A DNA stretch of 64,000 nt from assembly GCF_002210345.1 (NCBI RefSeq), contig NZ_MWQI01000005.1, positions 62,001-126,000 on the forward strand. The letters are read 5' to 3'. The notes under the pieces were generated by a model. It had not been told where the DNA came from and searched no databases. It saw only the letters and a list, made by a program, of their open reading frames with translations. Positions within the stretch are counted from its first letter, which is position 1. The number at the start of each line of letters is the position of its first letter. The position numbers and the translations under genes are program-made. This stretch comes from Fibrobacter sp. UWB4. GTDB taxonomy: Bacteria; Fibrobacterota; Fibrobacteria; Fibrobacterales; Fibrobacteraceae. Shown here in pieces: positions 52,739-60,584 of the stretch.

Positions 52739-53986
52739 ATGATTCGTTGGTTTGGCTTTATGATGCTTGCGCTTGTGGCTCTGCTTTATGCTGAGACACA
52801 GGAGGACGCATATTATCGTGCGATGAAGTTTGAAGAGGCGGGCGATATAACGGCGGCGCTTCAGGCTTTTGAGGAAGCCGCGGCCTTGCCGGGCGAGTAC
52901 ACTGAGGAAATTCAGGGGATTATTCGAGAGTATAAATCGGCTCTTGGCTTAGCGGATGATGATTCTTCTGGTGCTGCAAATAAAGCGAACCCGTGGGAAT
53001 TTCATGTGGCGGGTGAGCTTGGGCTTTATGGCATGCATTACAAGGAAACGGGTTTGGATACTGCGGAAAAAGGCGGAGACCTATTCATAAATGTGAACCC
53101 GTATTTTGACTATGTTTCTGGAATTTGGTCGCACACGTTTGCTGCTTCTGTGCAGGGCGATTATTTCTTGAATAACGACGAAATGTCGGTTCTCGATACG
53201 AACGACTGGAATCTCGTGCTGGGCTTGGAATACACGTTGATGGGGCGAGGCATGCTCCTGGACTTGGGTTATGATTTCAATATCGAGGGCGATCAACTTT
53301 ATTCGGATTTTTATCTCTGGTTTGAGAAAGATCTGTACAAGTTTGAAAAACAGCGCGTTGGTGTAGTCGCGTGGGCGTATTATCAGACTTCTGGTCCGAT
53401 GTCGTTTGCGGCGTATGCATCATGGCACAGGACTGTTTCGGAGGGCTTGAACGGAACGGTCTATGTGGGGGCGAAATTTGAAGCGGATTCCGCCTTTGAC
53501 TATAAGTCGTTTATGGAATCTTATGCCGAGTACAAGCAGGCTGCTAGCACCTATAATGACTATTGGCAGTATTTGAGTGACCATGGCGCTGAGATGGGTG
53601 ATGCTGAATATGAAGCGTATGTGTCGAATTCTCCTGTTGAACCGTCAGTGGAAAGCGTTGTTTATCGCCAGACGATGGGCAAGTGGTTTGGTCCGGTTTT
53701 CCGTTCTAGAATTTCGTATAAGTTTAAGAACCGTATTTCCGTTGAAGCGAAAATGAATTTGTTCTACGGTTTTGCAATTGGCGGTCCAGATGATGAATTC
53801 AAGAAAATCAAGAAGTTCAATGGCACTTGGGGTGGCATGGTCTCTTGGAAATACAAGATGATGAATTTTTATTTAGGACTAGACCGTAATTATAAACACA
53901 TGGATTTACCCAATTTCTACAAGGGCTTGTACCGCGAAAGTACGGTTCTCACGCAGCTCAAGTTTGGCGTGAAATGGGATATTTAG
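52739..53986 (+). CDS. outer-membrane barrel protein with N-terminal TPR-like segment
   Basis: 415 residues. Signal peptide ending LLYA, a TPR-like helical pair (AYYRAMKFEEAGDITAALQAFEEAA, cited here as positions about 24-48), a short Ser/Ala spacer, then a predicted barrel of 12-16 strands with an internal helical insert (about 260-300). Ends LKFGVKWDI. The ATG directly follows the previous stop (TAGATG), so translation is coupled. Possibly the outer-membrane part of the kinase-activator cluster upstream (inference). No family recognised. Confidence 0.65.
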   Translation: MIRWFGFMMLALVALLYAETQEDAYYRAMKFEEAGDITAALQAFEEAAALPGEYTEEIQGIIREYKSALGLADDDSSGAANKANPWEFHVAGELGLYGMHYKETGLDTAEKGGDLFINVNPYFDYVSGIWSHTFAASVQGDYFLNNDEMSVLDTNDWNLVLGLEYTLMGRGMLLDLGYDFNIEGDQLYSDFYLWFEKDLYKFEKQRVGVVAWAYYQTSGPMSFAAYASWHRTVSEGLNGTVYVGAKFEADSAFDYKSFMESYAEYKQAASTYNDYWQYLSDHGAEMGDAEYEAYVSNSPVEPSVESVVYRQTMGKWFGPVFRSRISYKFKNRISVEAKMNLFYGFAIGGPDDEFKKIKKFNGTWGGMVSWKYKMMNFYLGLDRNYKHMDLPNFYKGLYRESTVLTQLKFGVKWDI

Positions 53987-54008
53987 AGAATTTGGTAATA
54001 TGGAGTAA

Positions 54009-54038
54009 AAAAGAGGCAAGCGGAAGCTTGCCTCTTTT
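54009..54038. terminator. bidirectional intrinsic terminator
   Basis: AAAAGAGGCAAGC-GGAA-GCTTGCCTCTTTT, a 13-bp stem with A- and T-ends. It ends the barrel gene rightward and the tRNA-Ala transcript leftward. Confidence 0.85.
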
Positions 54039-54041
54039 ACG

Positions 54042-54114
54042 TGGAGATAGTGGGAGTCGAACCCATGACCTACAGATTGCGAACCTGTCGCTCTACCAAC
54101 TGAGCTATATCCCC
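54042..54114 (-). tRNA. tRNA-Ala, anticodon CGC
   Basis: A 73-nt cloverleaf. Acceptor GGGGATA / TATCTCC includes the G3-U70 wobble that identifies alanine tRNA, the D-arm is AGCTCAGTTGGTAGAGC, the anticodon loop is TTCGCAA (CGC), and the T-loop is TTCGACT. Discriminator A73; CCA is not encoded. Confidence 0.93.
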
Positions 54115-54209
54115 ATAATTGGATGGTGGGCTGAATATAGCTAAAGTAAAGCGGTTTGGCAAGTGAATGGGCTTGGGATGGGCGGACTTCTACTGGAGGT
54201 GGGTTGCCG

Positions 54210-54797
54210 TTATCGTTTCTTGAATACGACGATTTCGGCATCAGCACCGTTCTTGCCGTATTCGCTCACGAGAATATAGCGTTCGTCGCAGGCGATTCCG
54301 TAGCAGCGGCCTTCGGCACCTTTCTTTTCGACCTGGTTGCCCCAGTAGCAGGCGTTATCGTCCAGGAACTTGATGCTGTTGCCGTTGATTTTGTATTCCT
54401 GATTGATGAACGAACCTTGCAGTACAAAGAGGTTGTCTATGGTCGGCATGTCTTTAATGCCGAGCGCGTTGACTTCTTCAATGAACTTCTGCTTCATGGG
54501 CGAGGTGGCGTGCGGAAGCTGGTCCGCGGGGAGGCGCCAGCGCTTGAGCGTCGGGAAATATTTGCGGAGTTCTGCCTTGTACTCTTCGCGGGTAAGGCGC
54601 TTGCCTGTGTTCTTGTTGAATTCATCGACGAACTGCGAGCAGAATTCGACCATCTGTTCCATGTTGAAGTCACCGGTGAAAGCGCCGTCCTTGTAGCAGT
54701 AGATGCAGTATTCCTCGTTCTTGCTACCGTCGGCGTTGGTGCCGAGGATTTCTGGCGTGAGCGGCATTCCGCAGCTCTGACAAAATTTCATTTCCAT
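54210..54797 (-). CDS. zinc-ribbon domain protein
   Basis: 195 residues. An N-terminal zinc ribbon (FCQSCGMPL ... YCIYCYKDG) of the type fused to small enzymes and regulators, a helical middle region, and a C-terminal beta-rich part. AAGGAG precedes the ATG. Soluble, no signal. It shares a strand with the GyrI-like gene 50 nt upstream. The domain is common in stress and antibiotic-related clusters, but a function cannot be given. Confidence 0.7.
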   Translation of the reverse strand: MEMKFCQSCGMPLTPEILGTNADGSKNEEYCIYCYKDGAFTGDFNMEQMVEFCSQFVDEFNKNTGKRLTREEYKAELRKYFPTLKRWRLPADQLPHATSPMKQKFIEEVNALGIKDMPTIDNLFVLQGSFINQEYKINGNSIKFLDDNACYWGNQVEKKGAEGRCYGIACDERYILVSEYGKNGADAEIVVFKKR

Positions 54798-54847
54798 AAG
54801 TTCTCCTTTTAGATTGTTGTGCCCGTCGGACGGATATCGAATTTGTA

Positions 54848-55480
54848 TTAGATCTTTTTAATTGGGTGGCGGATAACGGTCTTTAACTTTTCTGGGGCGG
54901 CTTTACGTGCGTCAGAAAGGTAAATCTCGTGGTGGCGCCTTGTGTCCGAAATGTCGTTTTCGTAACCGTTGTCGGCGATAAATTTGTCCATTGCAGCGAC
55001 AGTTGCAGGCTCATCGTCGTATGAGCCGGAATGCATGCATTGCACGCAAAGCCCTTCTTCAAGTGTTAAAAATTCCACTTTCGAAAAGTCCATTTTCTTT
55101 TTGCGGGTCGCTTCTTCAGTTGCCCATTCGAAATCGGCTTTGGTGACGAAGTCAGGGAGTCTAATGACGGAAATCCACTGGAAGTTTTCCTTGTGGCTGT
55201 AATCGATTCCGTCAACATTTTCTTGCCACCAGAAACCTTCAAGTGGCGGAACCACGTAATCAAAGTAACCTTCGATTTTATGGTCGCCTTTCTTGCTCAT
55301 CTTGATGGTGTAGGCTATGCCGTACAGAAGTTCAATGGATTTTTTGTATTCGCCCTCTTCTTCATTCGGGTTGCCCTTGCCACGTACTGCGATGTAGTTC
55401 ATCTTCGGAACTGTGACGATCTCGGGTTTGCCTTTCGGCATGTAGAATTCTTTATATTCTTTTTTAAAGTCAAAAGGCAT
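54848..55480 (-). CDS. GyrI-like small-molecule-binding protein
   Basis: 210 residues of the GyrI-like/SHS2 fold: opening FKKEYKEFYMPKGKPEIVTV, the MNYIAVRGKGNPNE segment and a C-terminal HEIYLSDARKAAPEKLKT stretch are typical of this cytosolic group, which binds or hydrolyses small molecules. There is no DNA-binding domain, unlike the AraC/MerR fusions. It heads a short same-strand pair with the zinc-ribbon gene. Function unknown. Confidence 0.8.
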   Translation of the reverse strand: MPFDFKKEYKEFYMPKGKPEIVTVPKMNYIAVRGKGNPNEEEGEYKKSIELLYGIAYTIKMSKKGDHKIEGYFDYVVPPLEGFWWQENVDGIDYSHKENFQWISVIRLPDFVTKADFEWATEEATRKKKMDFSKVEFLTLEEGLCVQCMHSGSYDDEPATVAAMDKFIADNGYENDISDTRRHHEIYLSDARKAAPEKLKTVIRHPIKKI

Positions 55481-55630
55481 GAAATTCCCTTCTTACAATA
55501 CGTGTACAAATGTATACTATTTAGTAATTCTCGTCAAGTCCTATTCGCTCTTTTTTTTCAGAATTTGTTAGTATCGATCTCCATATTCCTTTCGTGCTTC
55601 TGTTATGCGCCACAAGGAAGATTCTGGTAA

Positions 55631-55996
55631 TCACACCACGTCATATCCCGCATCAGACAAGACTTTCAGCGCTTTCTCGAAATTTTCGGCTTTCACAAGG
55701 ATATAATCCGTATTGAAAGTGGATATCGCAAAAATTCCGATACCATTTTCAGCAAGAATAGCCGAGAGTTTCGAAAGGATACCTATAAGAGAAAAATCTA
55801 GTACACCCTGAATACGGAATCCTCGCCATCCATCATCTCGTTCAATAGTATTTTGGGGTACATCATCTGTTTTGCATACGAGGGATATTTCTTCATCGGT
55901 CTTGCCAATGAAATAGAAATCCTTGTCCGTATCAACATCTTTAATGTCCGCTACTTTACAGACGGTTAGTTTATGTTCCAATTTCTTTAGTTTCAT
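55631..55996 (-). CDS. ACT-domain protein (CASTOR/ACT7-like)
   Basis: 121 residues. Two ACT-like halves: the first about 1-60, the second with FSLIGILSKLSAILAENGIGIFAIS (about 70-95) and DYILVKAENFEKAL. This pattern is common in small uncharacterised ACT proteins thought to bind amino acids. It lies 16 nt after the double-flavodoxin gene on the same strand. Confidence 0.75.
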   Translation of the reverse strand: MKLKKLEHKLTVCKVADIKDVDTDKDFYFIGKTDEEISLVCKTDDVPQNTIERDDGWRGFRIQGVLDFSLIGILSKLSAILAENGIGIFAISTFNTDYILVKAENFEKALKVLSDAGYDVV

Positions 55997-56012
55997 TAAG
56001 TTGATCCTTTGT

Positions 56013-57209
56013 TTAATACGGCTTACTGTTTAGCGGTTCTGTGCAACCCCATTCTTGTGCCATTCGCTCGAAGTTCTTCTTGACAATGCGCTTGAAAATG
56101 AGGTTGAAGAGCAGGACTCCTATCTTTGGGTTCTTTTCGGGGCCTGTGAATTTCTTCGCTTCGGATGTCATGAAATTGCCGTTGCGGGCAAATGAGCGTC
56201 CCATGGCTGTGTAAGAGGCGAGCATCTTGTCGGTCATCTTTTTGATGTAGCTGTTTTCGCGGTTGCGGAGCAAGAAGCTGCCGCCTTTCACGAGTACGCC
56301 GCCGCATGTGCAGCCGAGTTGCACTGGGAGCGACTGCAAAAACTTTTCGCCCAAGCGCAGCTGATGTCCTTCGTCAAATCCACCGTGAAGAATGAACGAG
56401 AGCTTTGCCGGTTGCTTGCGTTCCGTGGGAAGTGTGCTTAAAAATTCAAGCAACAGGCTCGGCAGACATTCTACAAAGAGCGGCACAGCAATGATGATGT
56501 TGTCGTTCGTCATGAACGCTTCGCGGGCTTCGTCCCATTCGGCATGGTTCGAGAGTGAATAAAGCTTGTGCGTGAATCCCGCTTGTTCGAGCCCTTCGGC
56601 AAAAGCTTGGATAATCTTATTCGTGTTGCTGTTCTTTTTGACGCGCGGGCTTCCGTTAATTATGATGACGTGTTCGGCAGAAGTGGGCGCGACGCATTTT
56701 GCAGAAGAAACTGCGGCGTTTTCGCAAGCCTCATCCTTGTCTAGCGAGATTACGCCGAGCGAATGCCCTGCCATATTTCTGGCGACTCGCATACTCCACT
56801 CTTCGAGCAGTTCTCGGTTGCCGTTGCCTTTGTAAATGACTCCGAAATTTAGCGGGTGATATCGCAACTGGTGGCGTTCCCAGCCGTCGCGGAATTCGAT
56901 GTACATATTTAGCATTGGGACGACTCGGTCCAAGACTCGCTTGCCACGGTAGTCGATAAAACCAAATTTCGTGTCTGCTACAACCCAAAGATTTTCGGCT
57001 GCGACCAACTTTTTGAGAATGATTTCGTAGTCGTCCTTGATGGCACAAACACCCGGAGTTTTCAGCCAGCAGTTGTTGCAGCCCATGCAATGCATGATTT
57101 TTAAATCTGAGGTGTTGATGATTTCTATTTTTTCGTTTTTGTCCGCAAAAAGTGCTTTAATCTGTTCCGAGATATTGCCTGATTCCAATGTATTCAAAAC
57201 TAAAGTCAT
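56013..57209 (-). CDS. tandem flavodoxin-fold NAD(P)H-dependent oxidoreductase
   Basis: 398 residues. Two flavodoxin-like units: the first (about 1-165) has CMGCNNCWLKTPGVC, the Cys-rich loop of iron-sulfur or multimeric flavodoxins; the second (about 178-330) has a full FMN phosphate loop INGSPRVKKNSNT. The first unit starts without the usual GSPR loop, so it may not bind FMN by itself. No ribosome site; an inverted repeat lies just upstream. Probably a single fused reductase of unknown substrate. Confidence 0.75.
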   Translation of the reverse strand: MTLVLNTLESGNISEQIKALFADKNEKIEIINTSDLKIMHCMGCNNCWLKTPGVCAIKDDYEIILKKLVAAENLWVVADTKFGFIDYRGKRVLDRVVPMLNMYIEFRDGWERHQLRYHPLNFGVIYKGNGNRELLEEWSMRVARNMAGHSLGVISLDKDEACENAAVSSAKCVAPTSAEHVIIINGSPRVKKNSNTNKIIQAFAEGLEQAGFTHKLYSLSNHAEWDEAREAFMTNDNIIIAVPLFVECLPSLLLEFLSTLPTERKQPAKLSFILHGGFDEGHQLRLGEKFLQSLPVQLGCTCGGVLVKGGSFLLRNRENSYIKKMTDKMLASYTAMGRSFARNGNFMTSEAKKFTGPEKNPKIGVLLFNLIFKRIVKKNFERMAQEWGCTEPLNSKPY

Positions 57210-57219
57210 TTTAATGTTG

Positions 57220-57241
57220 TTCTCGCGACGGCGAGAATCTC
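57220..57241. repeat. covarying mini-hairpin repeat
   Basis: TTCTCGC-GACG-GCGAGAA followed by TCTCC, directly before the double-flavodoxin gene. It is a member of the same hairpin set as 37568 and 40349. Confidence 0.55.
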
Positions 57242-57286
57242 CTTTTTATATATAACACTTAAGGTCTTGAAAAGTGTCACTAAATT

Positions 57287-57910
57287 TTATCGCAATTCGT
57301 CGATTGCTTTTTGCAAGTTCGCGAGGAACTTCCCGGCATGAGCCCCGTCCATTTGCGTATGGTGGAATTGGAACGAAACCGGCAATTCATAGCGGAAAAG
57401 ACGTTTCCTGTAACGTCCCCAAATCATAAAGGGGTTGTTAAAAATGCCGGAATTCATGCCGACCGCGCCGTCGATTTCCGTATCGATAATAGCCGATGTT
57501 CCGATGACCATGCTGTTTTCGGACAAGTCCCAATCCCCACAACTTTCCGCCACGATTTTTGTGTACTTGAGGTAATTGCGGTTGAAAGTCGCTAAATCTT
57601 CAGAATACGGGATGTCACAAGAGCTGACTTCGCCTTCATCGTTTTTCACGATTGTATTTACCGCAATCGAATCGTATTGCATGAGCTTGCCGTTTACCGG
57701 GAGCATGTAGAACTCCTTGACGCTTGATGCCGCCTTGCCGATGCAGTAATCCATAAGCATATTAAATTTCAAGCCGCGCTTCTTGCTCACCTTCACGAGT
57801 CTTGTGACGTTCAGCGTTTTGAAAAATGTCACCATCGGATTTGGAGCTTGCATCCAAAACTCAAACGCCTTCGCTCTCGTTGTGCTTTTCGGATTGATTT
57901 CTTTTGCCAT
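57287..57910 (-). CDS. chloramphenicol acetyltransferase (CatA)-like protein
   Basis: 207 residues of the trimeric CAT fold. The active-site motif HHTQMDGAH near the C-terminus matches HHxxxDG, with the catalytic His, and the start RAKAFEFWMQAPNP is family-typical. It is a genomic CAT homologue; many such proteins acetylate other substrates, so resistance cannot be claimed. It is the last gene of the TetR-GNAT-CAT run, 49 nt after the GNAT gene. Confidence 0.85.
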   Translation of the reverse strand: MAKEINPKSTTRAKAFEFWMQAPNPMVTFFKTLNVTRLVKVSKKRGLKFNMLMDYCIGKAASSVKEFYMLPVNGKLMQYDSIAVNTIVKNDEGEVSSCDIPYSEDLATFNRNYLKYTKIVAESCGDWDLSENSMVIGTSAIIDTEIDGAVGMNSGIFNNPFMIWGRYRKRLFRYELPVSFQFHHTQMDGAHAGKFLANLQKAIDELR

Positions 57911-57959
57911 AATGAATTGTTGTTGAAAATTTTTTTTTTGATGTATTTTGTTTGCTGCG

Positions 57960-58490
57960 TTATGTCTTTTGTTCGGCGCGGTTCAGTTTCATCACTTTCA
58001 CGGGGCGCTTGCTGCCGCCATAAAGATTTTCGCAGTAGCGCATTTCGCCGGTTTCACGGAACCCGCATTTTTCCATCACGCGGCCAGAGGCGGGGTTGTC
58101 GATGAAAAAGTCGCTCCAGAGAATGTCAATGTGCTTTTCATTGAAGCAATAGTCTATCATCTGCTTTAACGCTTCAGTACAAATTCCTTTGTTCCAGTAA
58201 GGCTTTGCAATCCAGTAACCGGCTTCAGCTTCGTTCTCGCCGATGTCGATGTTGCTTTCGCCTTTGAGCAGGTAACCGATACAGCCGATGGGTTCTCCCG
58301 TTTCTTTCAGTTCGATAGCCCACATGTGATCACCGCCGAAAATGGTGCGGATGATTTGTAGGCTTTCTTCTACGTTTTTGTGCGGTTCCCAGCCGGCGCG
58401 AGGTCCGACATCTGGGTCACTTGCGTATTTGAACAAAGCTTCGGCATCGCTTTCGCGCCACGGGCGCAGTAAAAATCTATCTGTTTCCAT
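57960..58490 (-). CDS. GNAT acetyltransferase (RimJ/RimL type)
   Basis: 176 residues. Starts METDRFLLRPWRESDAEALF, with the acetyl-CoA loop in YWIAKPYWNKGICTEALKQM and a C-terminal GGSKRPVKVMKL region. Such enzymes acetylate protein N-termini or small amines. The start overlaps the TetR stop by 14 nt, so the two are co-translated. Substrate unknown; the operon layout suggests a detoxification or stress role (inference). Confidence 0.9.
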   Translation of the reverse strand: METDRFLLRPWRESDAEALFKYASDPDVGPRAGWEPHKNVEESLQIIRTIFGGDHMWAIELKETGEPIGCIGYLLKGESNIDIGENEAEAGYWIAKPYWNKGICTEALKQMIDYCFNEKHIDILWSDFFIDNPASGRVMEKCGFRETGEMRYCENLYGGSKRPVKVMKLNRAEQKT

Positions 58491-59070
58491 TTGCGTATGT
58501 CTTGAAAAAATGTTGTAAGTGCTTCTCGATGAATTTGAGTGCTTCTTTTTCGCATTTCGGCTGGCGATCGACTTTAGAAATCCAGAGTGCGACGGGCGCA
58601 GTAATCTCTGTTGCGAGCATTTCTGGGTCGTCCTTGACGATTACGCCTGCGGCCATCAACGTCTCGAGAATCTTCTTGTACATTTGCAGAAGCCCGTCCA
58701 CCTGATGCCTTGTCGTGATTTCGGCGAGGCGCTCGCTGCGGAACTGTTCCTGCACTAAAAAAATGCGCATTTTCTTGATAATCGGGTCGGTCATCGTGAA
58801 ACGCACTTTCTTCATCGTCTCATGGATGAATCCGTCGATATTTTCGGGGATTGTACCGACCTTTTTCGCGGAGCCGAACGATTCCTCGTAACGCGCTTCA
58901 GCGATGTCGATCAGCGAATTCAGAATGTCTTCTTTACCCTTGAAATGCTTGTAAAGCGACGGCGCCTTGATGCCGACATCCTGTGCGATTTGCTCCACGC
59001 TTGTACCGTCGTAACCGTTTTGGGCAAATAGCGTTAATGCGGTTTCTAGAATTTTTTCCTTTGTGGACAT
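58477..59070 (-). CDS. TetR/AcrR family transcriptional repressor
   Basis: 197 residues. N-terminal HTH (ILETALTLFAQNGYDGTSVEQI, about 6-27, then ...KAPSLYKHFKGKEDIL) and an all-helical ligand domain. It opens the operon of GNAT and CAT-like acetyltransferases. Two overlapping palindromes 40-68 nt before its ATG are good operator candidates for autoregulation; the inducer would probably be a substrate of the acetyltransferases (inference). Confidence 0.92.
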   Translation of the reverse strand: MSTKEKILETALTLFAQNGYDGTSVEQIAQDVGIKAPSLYKHFKGKEDILNSLIDIAEARYEESFGSAKKVGTIPENIDGFIHETMKKVRFTMTDPIIKKMRIFLVQEQFRSERLAEITTRHQVDGLLQMYKKILETLMAAGVIVKDDPEMLATEITAPVALWISKVDRQPKCEKEALKFIEKHLQHFFKTYANGNR

Positions 59071-59109
59071 GGCGCCTCTTGTTTCGTAGTTGGCGATCTT
59101 TTATAGATG

Positions 59110-59138
59110 GCTAATGATTGTTAGCTAATGATAGCTAA
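59110..59138. promoter_or_regulatory. palindromic operator candidate of the TetR operon
   Basis: TTAGCTA-ATGA-TAGCTAA (59121-59138) is a perfect 7-bp inverted repeat. It overlaps GCTAA-TGATTG-TTAGC (59110-59125). The position upstream of the TetR gene and the size fit a TetR-dimer operator. Confidence 0.6.
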
Positions 59139-59160
59139 TAATATTTAGCCTGTCAATAAC

Positions 59161-59196
59161 AAAAAATTCCCCGGCAGGATCGCCGAGGAATTTTTT
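59161..59196 (-). terminator. intrinsic terminator of the porin gene
   Basis: On the minus strand AAAAAATTCCTCGGC / GCCGGGGAATTTTTT forms a long stem with one G-T wobble and a 6-nt loop, with the T-run inside its 3' arm. Confidence 0.8.
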
Positions 59197-59214
59197 AAGT
59201 GTCCTTTGGGAGGT

Positions 59215-60459
59215 CTAGAATTTGAACACTGTTTCGACACCGAAGGAGAGGTTTAATTCTTTGCCGTAGTCCTTTGTGCTGACCCATTGTCCGTGGGTTA
59301 AAGATTCCCAATCATCGCCCAAGGGGAGTATTGCCTTTGCGAAACCCTTTATGTCAAGATTGTTGACCGGGGAGAAATAGGCGCGTGGTCCTAATTCCAA
59401 CGTTCCAAGTTCGCGATCGGAGTCAATGGTGTTTGTGTGCCATTCTATGACGCAACCGAGCGTTAAGGCGTCGTTTATGGTAAAGTCGGCTTCACCGTAA
59501 GCGAACTTGTATTCCGGAATTTCATCGCCGTGAATTGTGGCTAATGCAAGGTCGTCATCGAAGATGGCGAAGAAGAAGCCGGTCTTGAGTTGGAACCCGT
59601 CGAGATTTAATGCCGGTTCAATTAAGAATGCGTGCGTTCCGTTCGGATTGGATTTTGTCAGGCGGTCCACATGCAAGCCATAAACAGTGTGGATGTCAAA
59701 CGGTCCTAATGCGAGATTTGCATCCAAGCCTGTGTGGAGTTCATTGGCTTTGTCGTTCTGCCAGCTCTTGTAGTGGATGTACGGACGGAATGTGTGGCCG
59801 TCGATTTCAAATTGGTATGCGGCATGTGCATCGTAGCTTTTGCCGATTTCTTCGGGGCAGTCCGTAAATTTCCCACATGGGGCGTCGTTGTTGTGACGGC
59901 CAAAACCCAAACCGAGCTGGAGTCCGAAGTAGTTAAATTCGAGACCGCGGATGTCGTGTTCCCTCATACCGGCGGCGTTGACTCCCTGGTCATCGAATTT
60001 GTAGAACTTGAATGCACCTTCTGAGAAAGTCAAGTCACCGAACTTAAACGAGGTGTTTTCATTTATAGTGTATTTGACAAAAGCTTTGTTGTAATACACG
60101 GACGGCTTTTCGAGGTCTCCATCGGCTTCGATTTCGACAAATGCAGACCAGCTGTCGTTGAATTTGACGTTCACGTCAACATCGACTGTCGAAGCGTAGC
60201 TGTGCATGAACTTGTTGTTGTCTTCCATGTTGAGGTCGCCGTAAGCATCGAATTCGGCTTTACCAGAAATTTTGAATTCAGGCCCCTTCTTTTCTGCGGT
60301 GACTTCTGTTGCTTGTGGAGGAGCTGGTGGTTGCGGGTTCGGCAATGCTTCAGGTTGCTGTGCTGGCTGAGTTGCAGTTTGGGGCGCTGGAGTAGTCTGA
60401 GCGAAAGCGCCTGCGGCGATAAGTCCGAGCGTCATGGCGGTAAGTTTTATTGAATTCAT
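59215..60459 (-). CDS. porin-like outer-membrane protein
   Basis: 414 residues. Signal peptide (after AAGAFA), a Pro/Gln/Ala-rich linker (about 22-50), and about 16 predicted barrel strands ending VETVFKF. The layout resembles phosphate-selective-porin/OprP-like proteins with a disordered N-terminal linker. AAGGAG precedes the ATG. A palindrome lies about 66-82 nt upstream. The channel substrate cannot be told. Confidence 0.75.
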   Translation of the reverse strand: MNSIKLTAMTLGLIAAGAFAQTTPAPQTATQPAQQPEALPNPQPPAPPQATEVTAEKKGPEFKISGKAEFDAYGDLNMEDNNKFMHSYASTVDVDVNVKFNDSWSAFVEIEADGDLEKPSVYYNKAFVKYTINENTSFKFGDLTFSEGAFKFYKFDDQGVNAAGMREHDIRGLEFNYFGLQLGLGFGRHNNDAPCGKFTDCPEEIGKSYDAHAAYQFEIDGHTFRPYIHYKSWQNDKANELHTGLDANLALGPFDIHTVYGLHVDRLTKSNPNGTHAFLIEPALNLDGFQLKTGFFFAIFDDDLALATIHGDEIPEYKFAYGEADFTINDALTLGCVIEWHTNTIDSDRELGTLELGPRAYFSPVNNLDIKGFAKAILPLGDDWESLTHGQWVSTKDYGKELNLSFGVETVFKF

Positions 60460-60524
60460 AGTTATTTTCTCCTTGTATGTAATAAGAAAATAACTTAAAA
60501 TATGCTAAATAAATAATATATTTG

Positions 60525-60541
60525 TATTCCAAATTGGAATA
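60525..60541. promoter_or_regulatory. palindrome upstream of the porin gene
   Basis: TATTCCAA-A-TTGGAATA, perfect 8-bp arms around one base, about 66-82 nt before the porin ATG and just ahead of AT-rich -10-like sequence. Good size for a dimeric repressor or activator site. Confidence 0.5.
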
Positions 60542-60584
60542 TTTGTACAGAGTAAGTGAAAACAGCGGTTTCTAAAGTTGAAAA

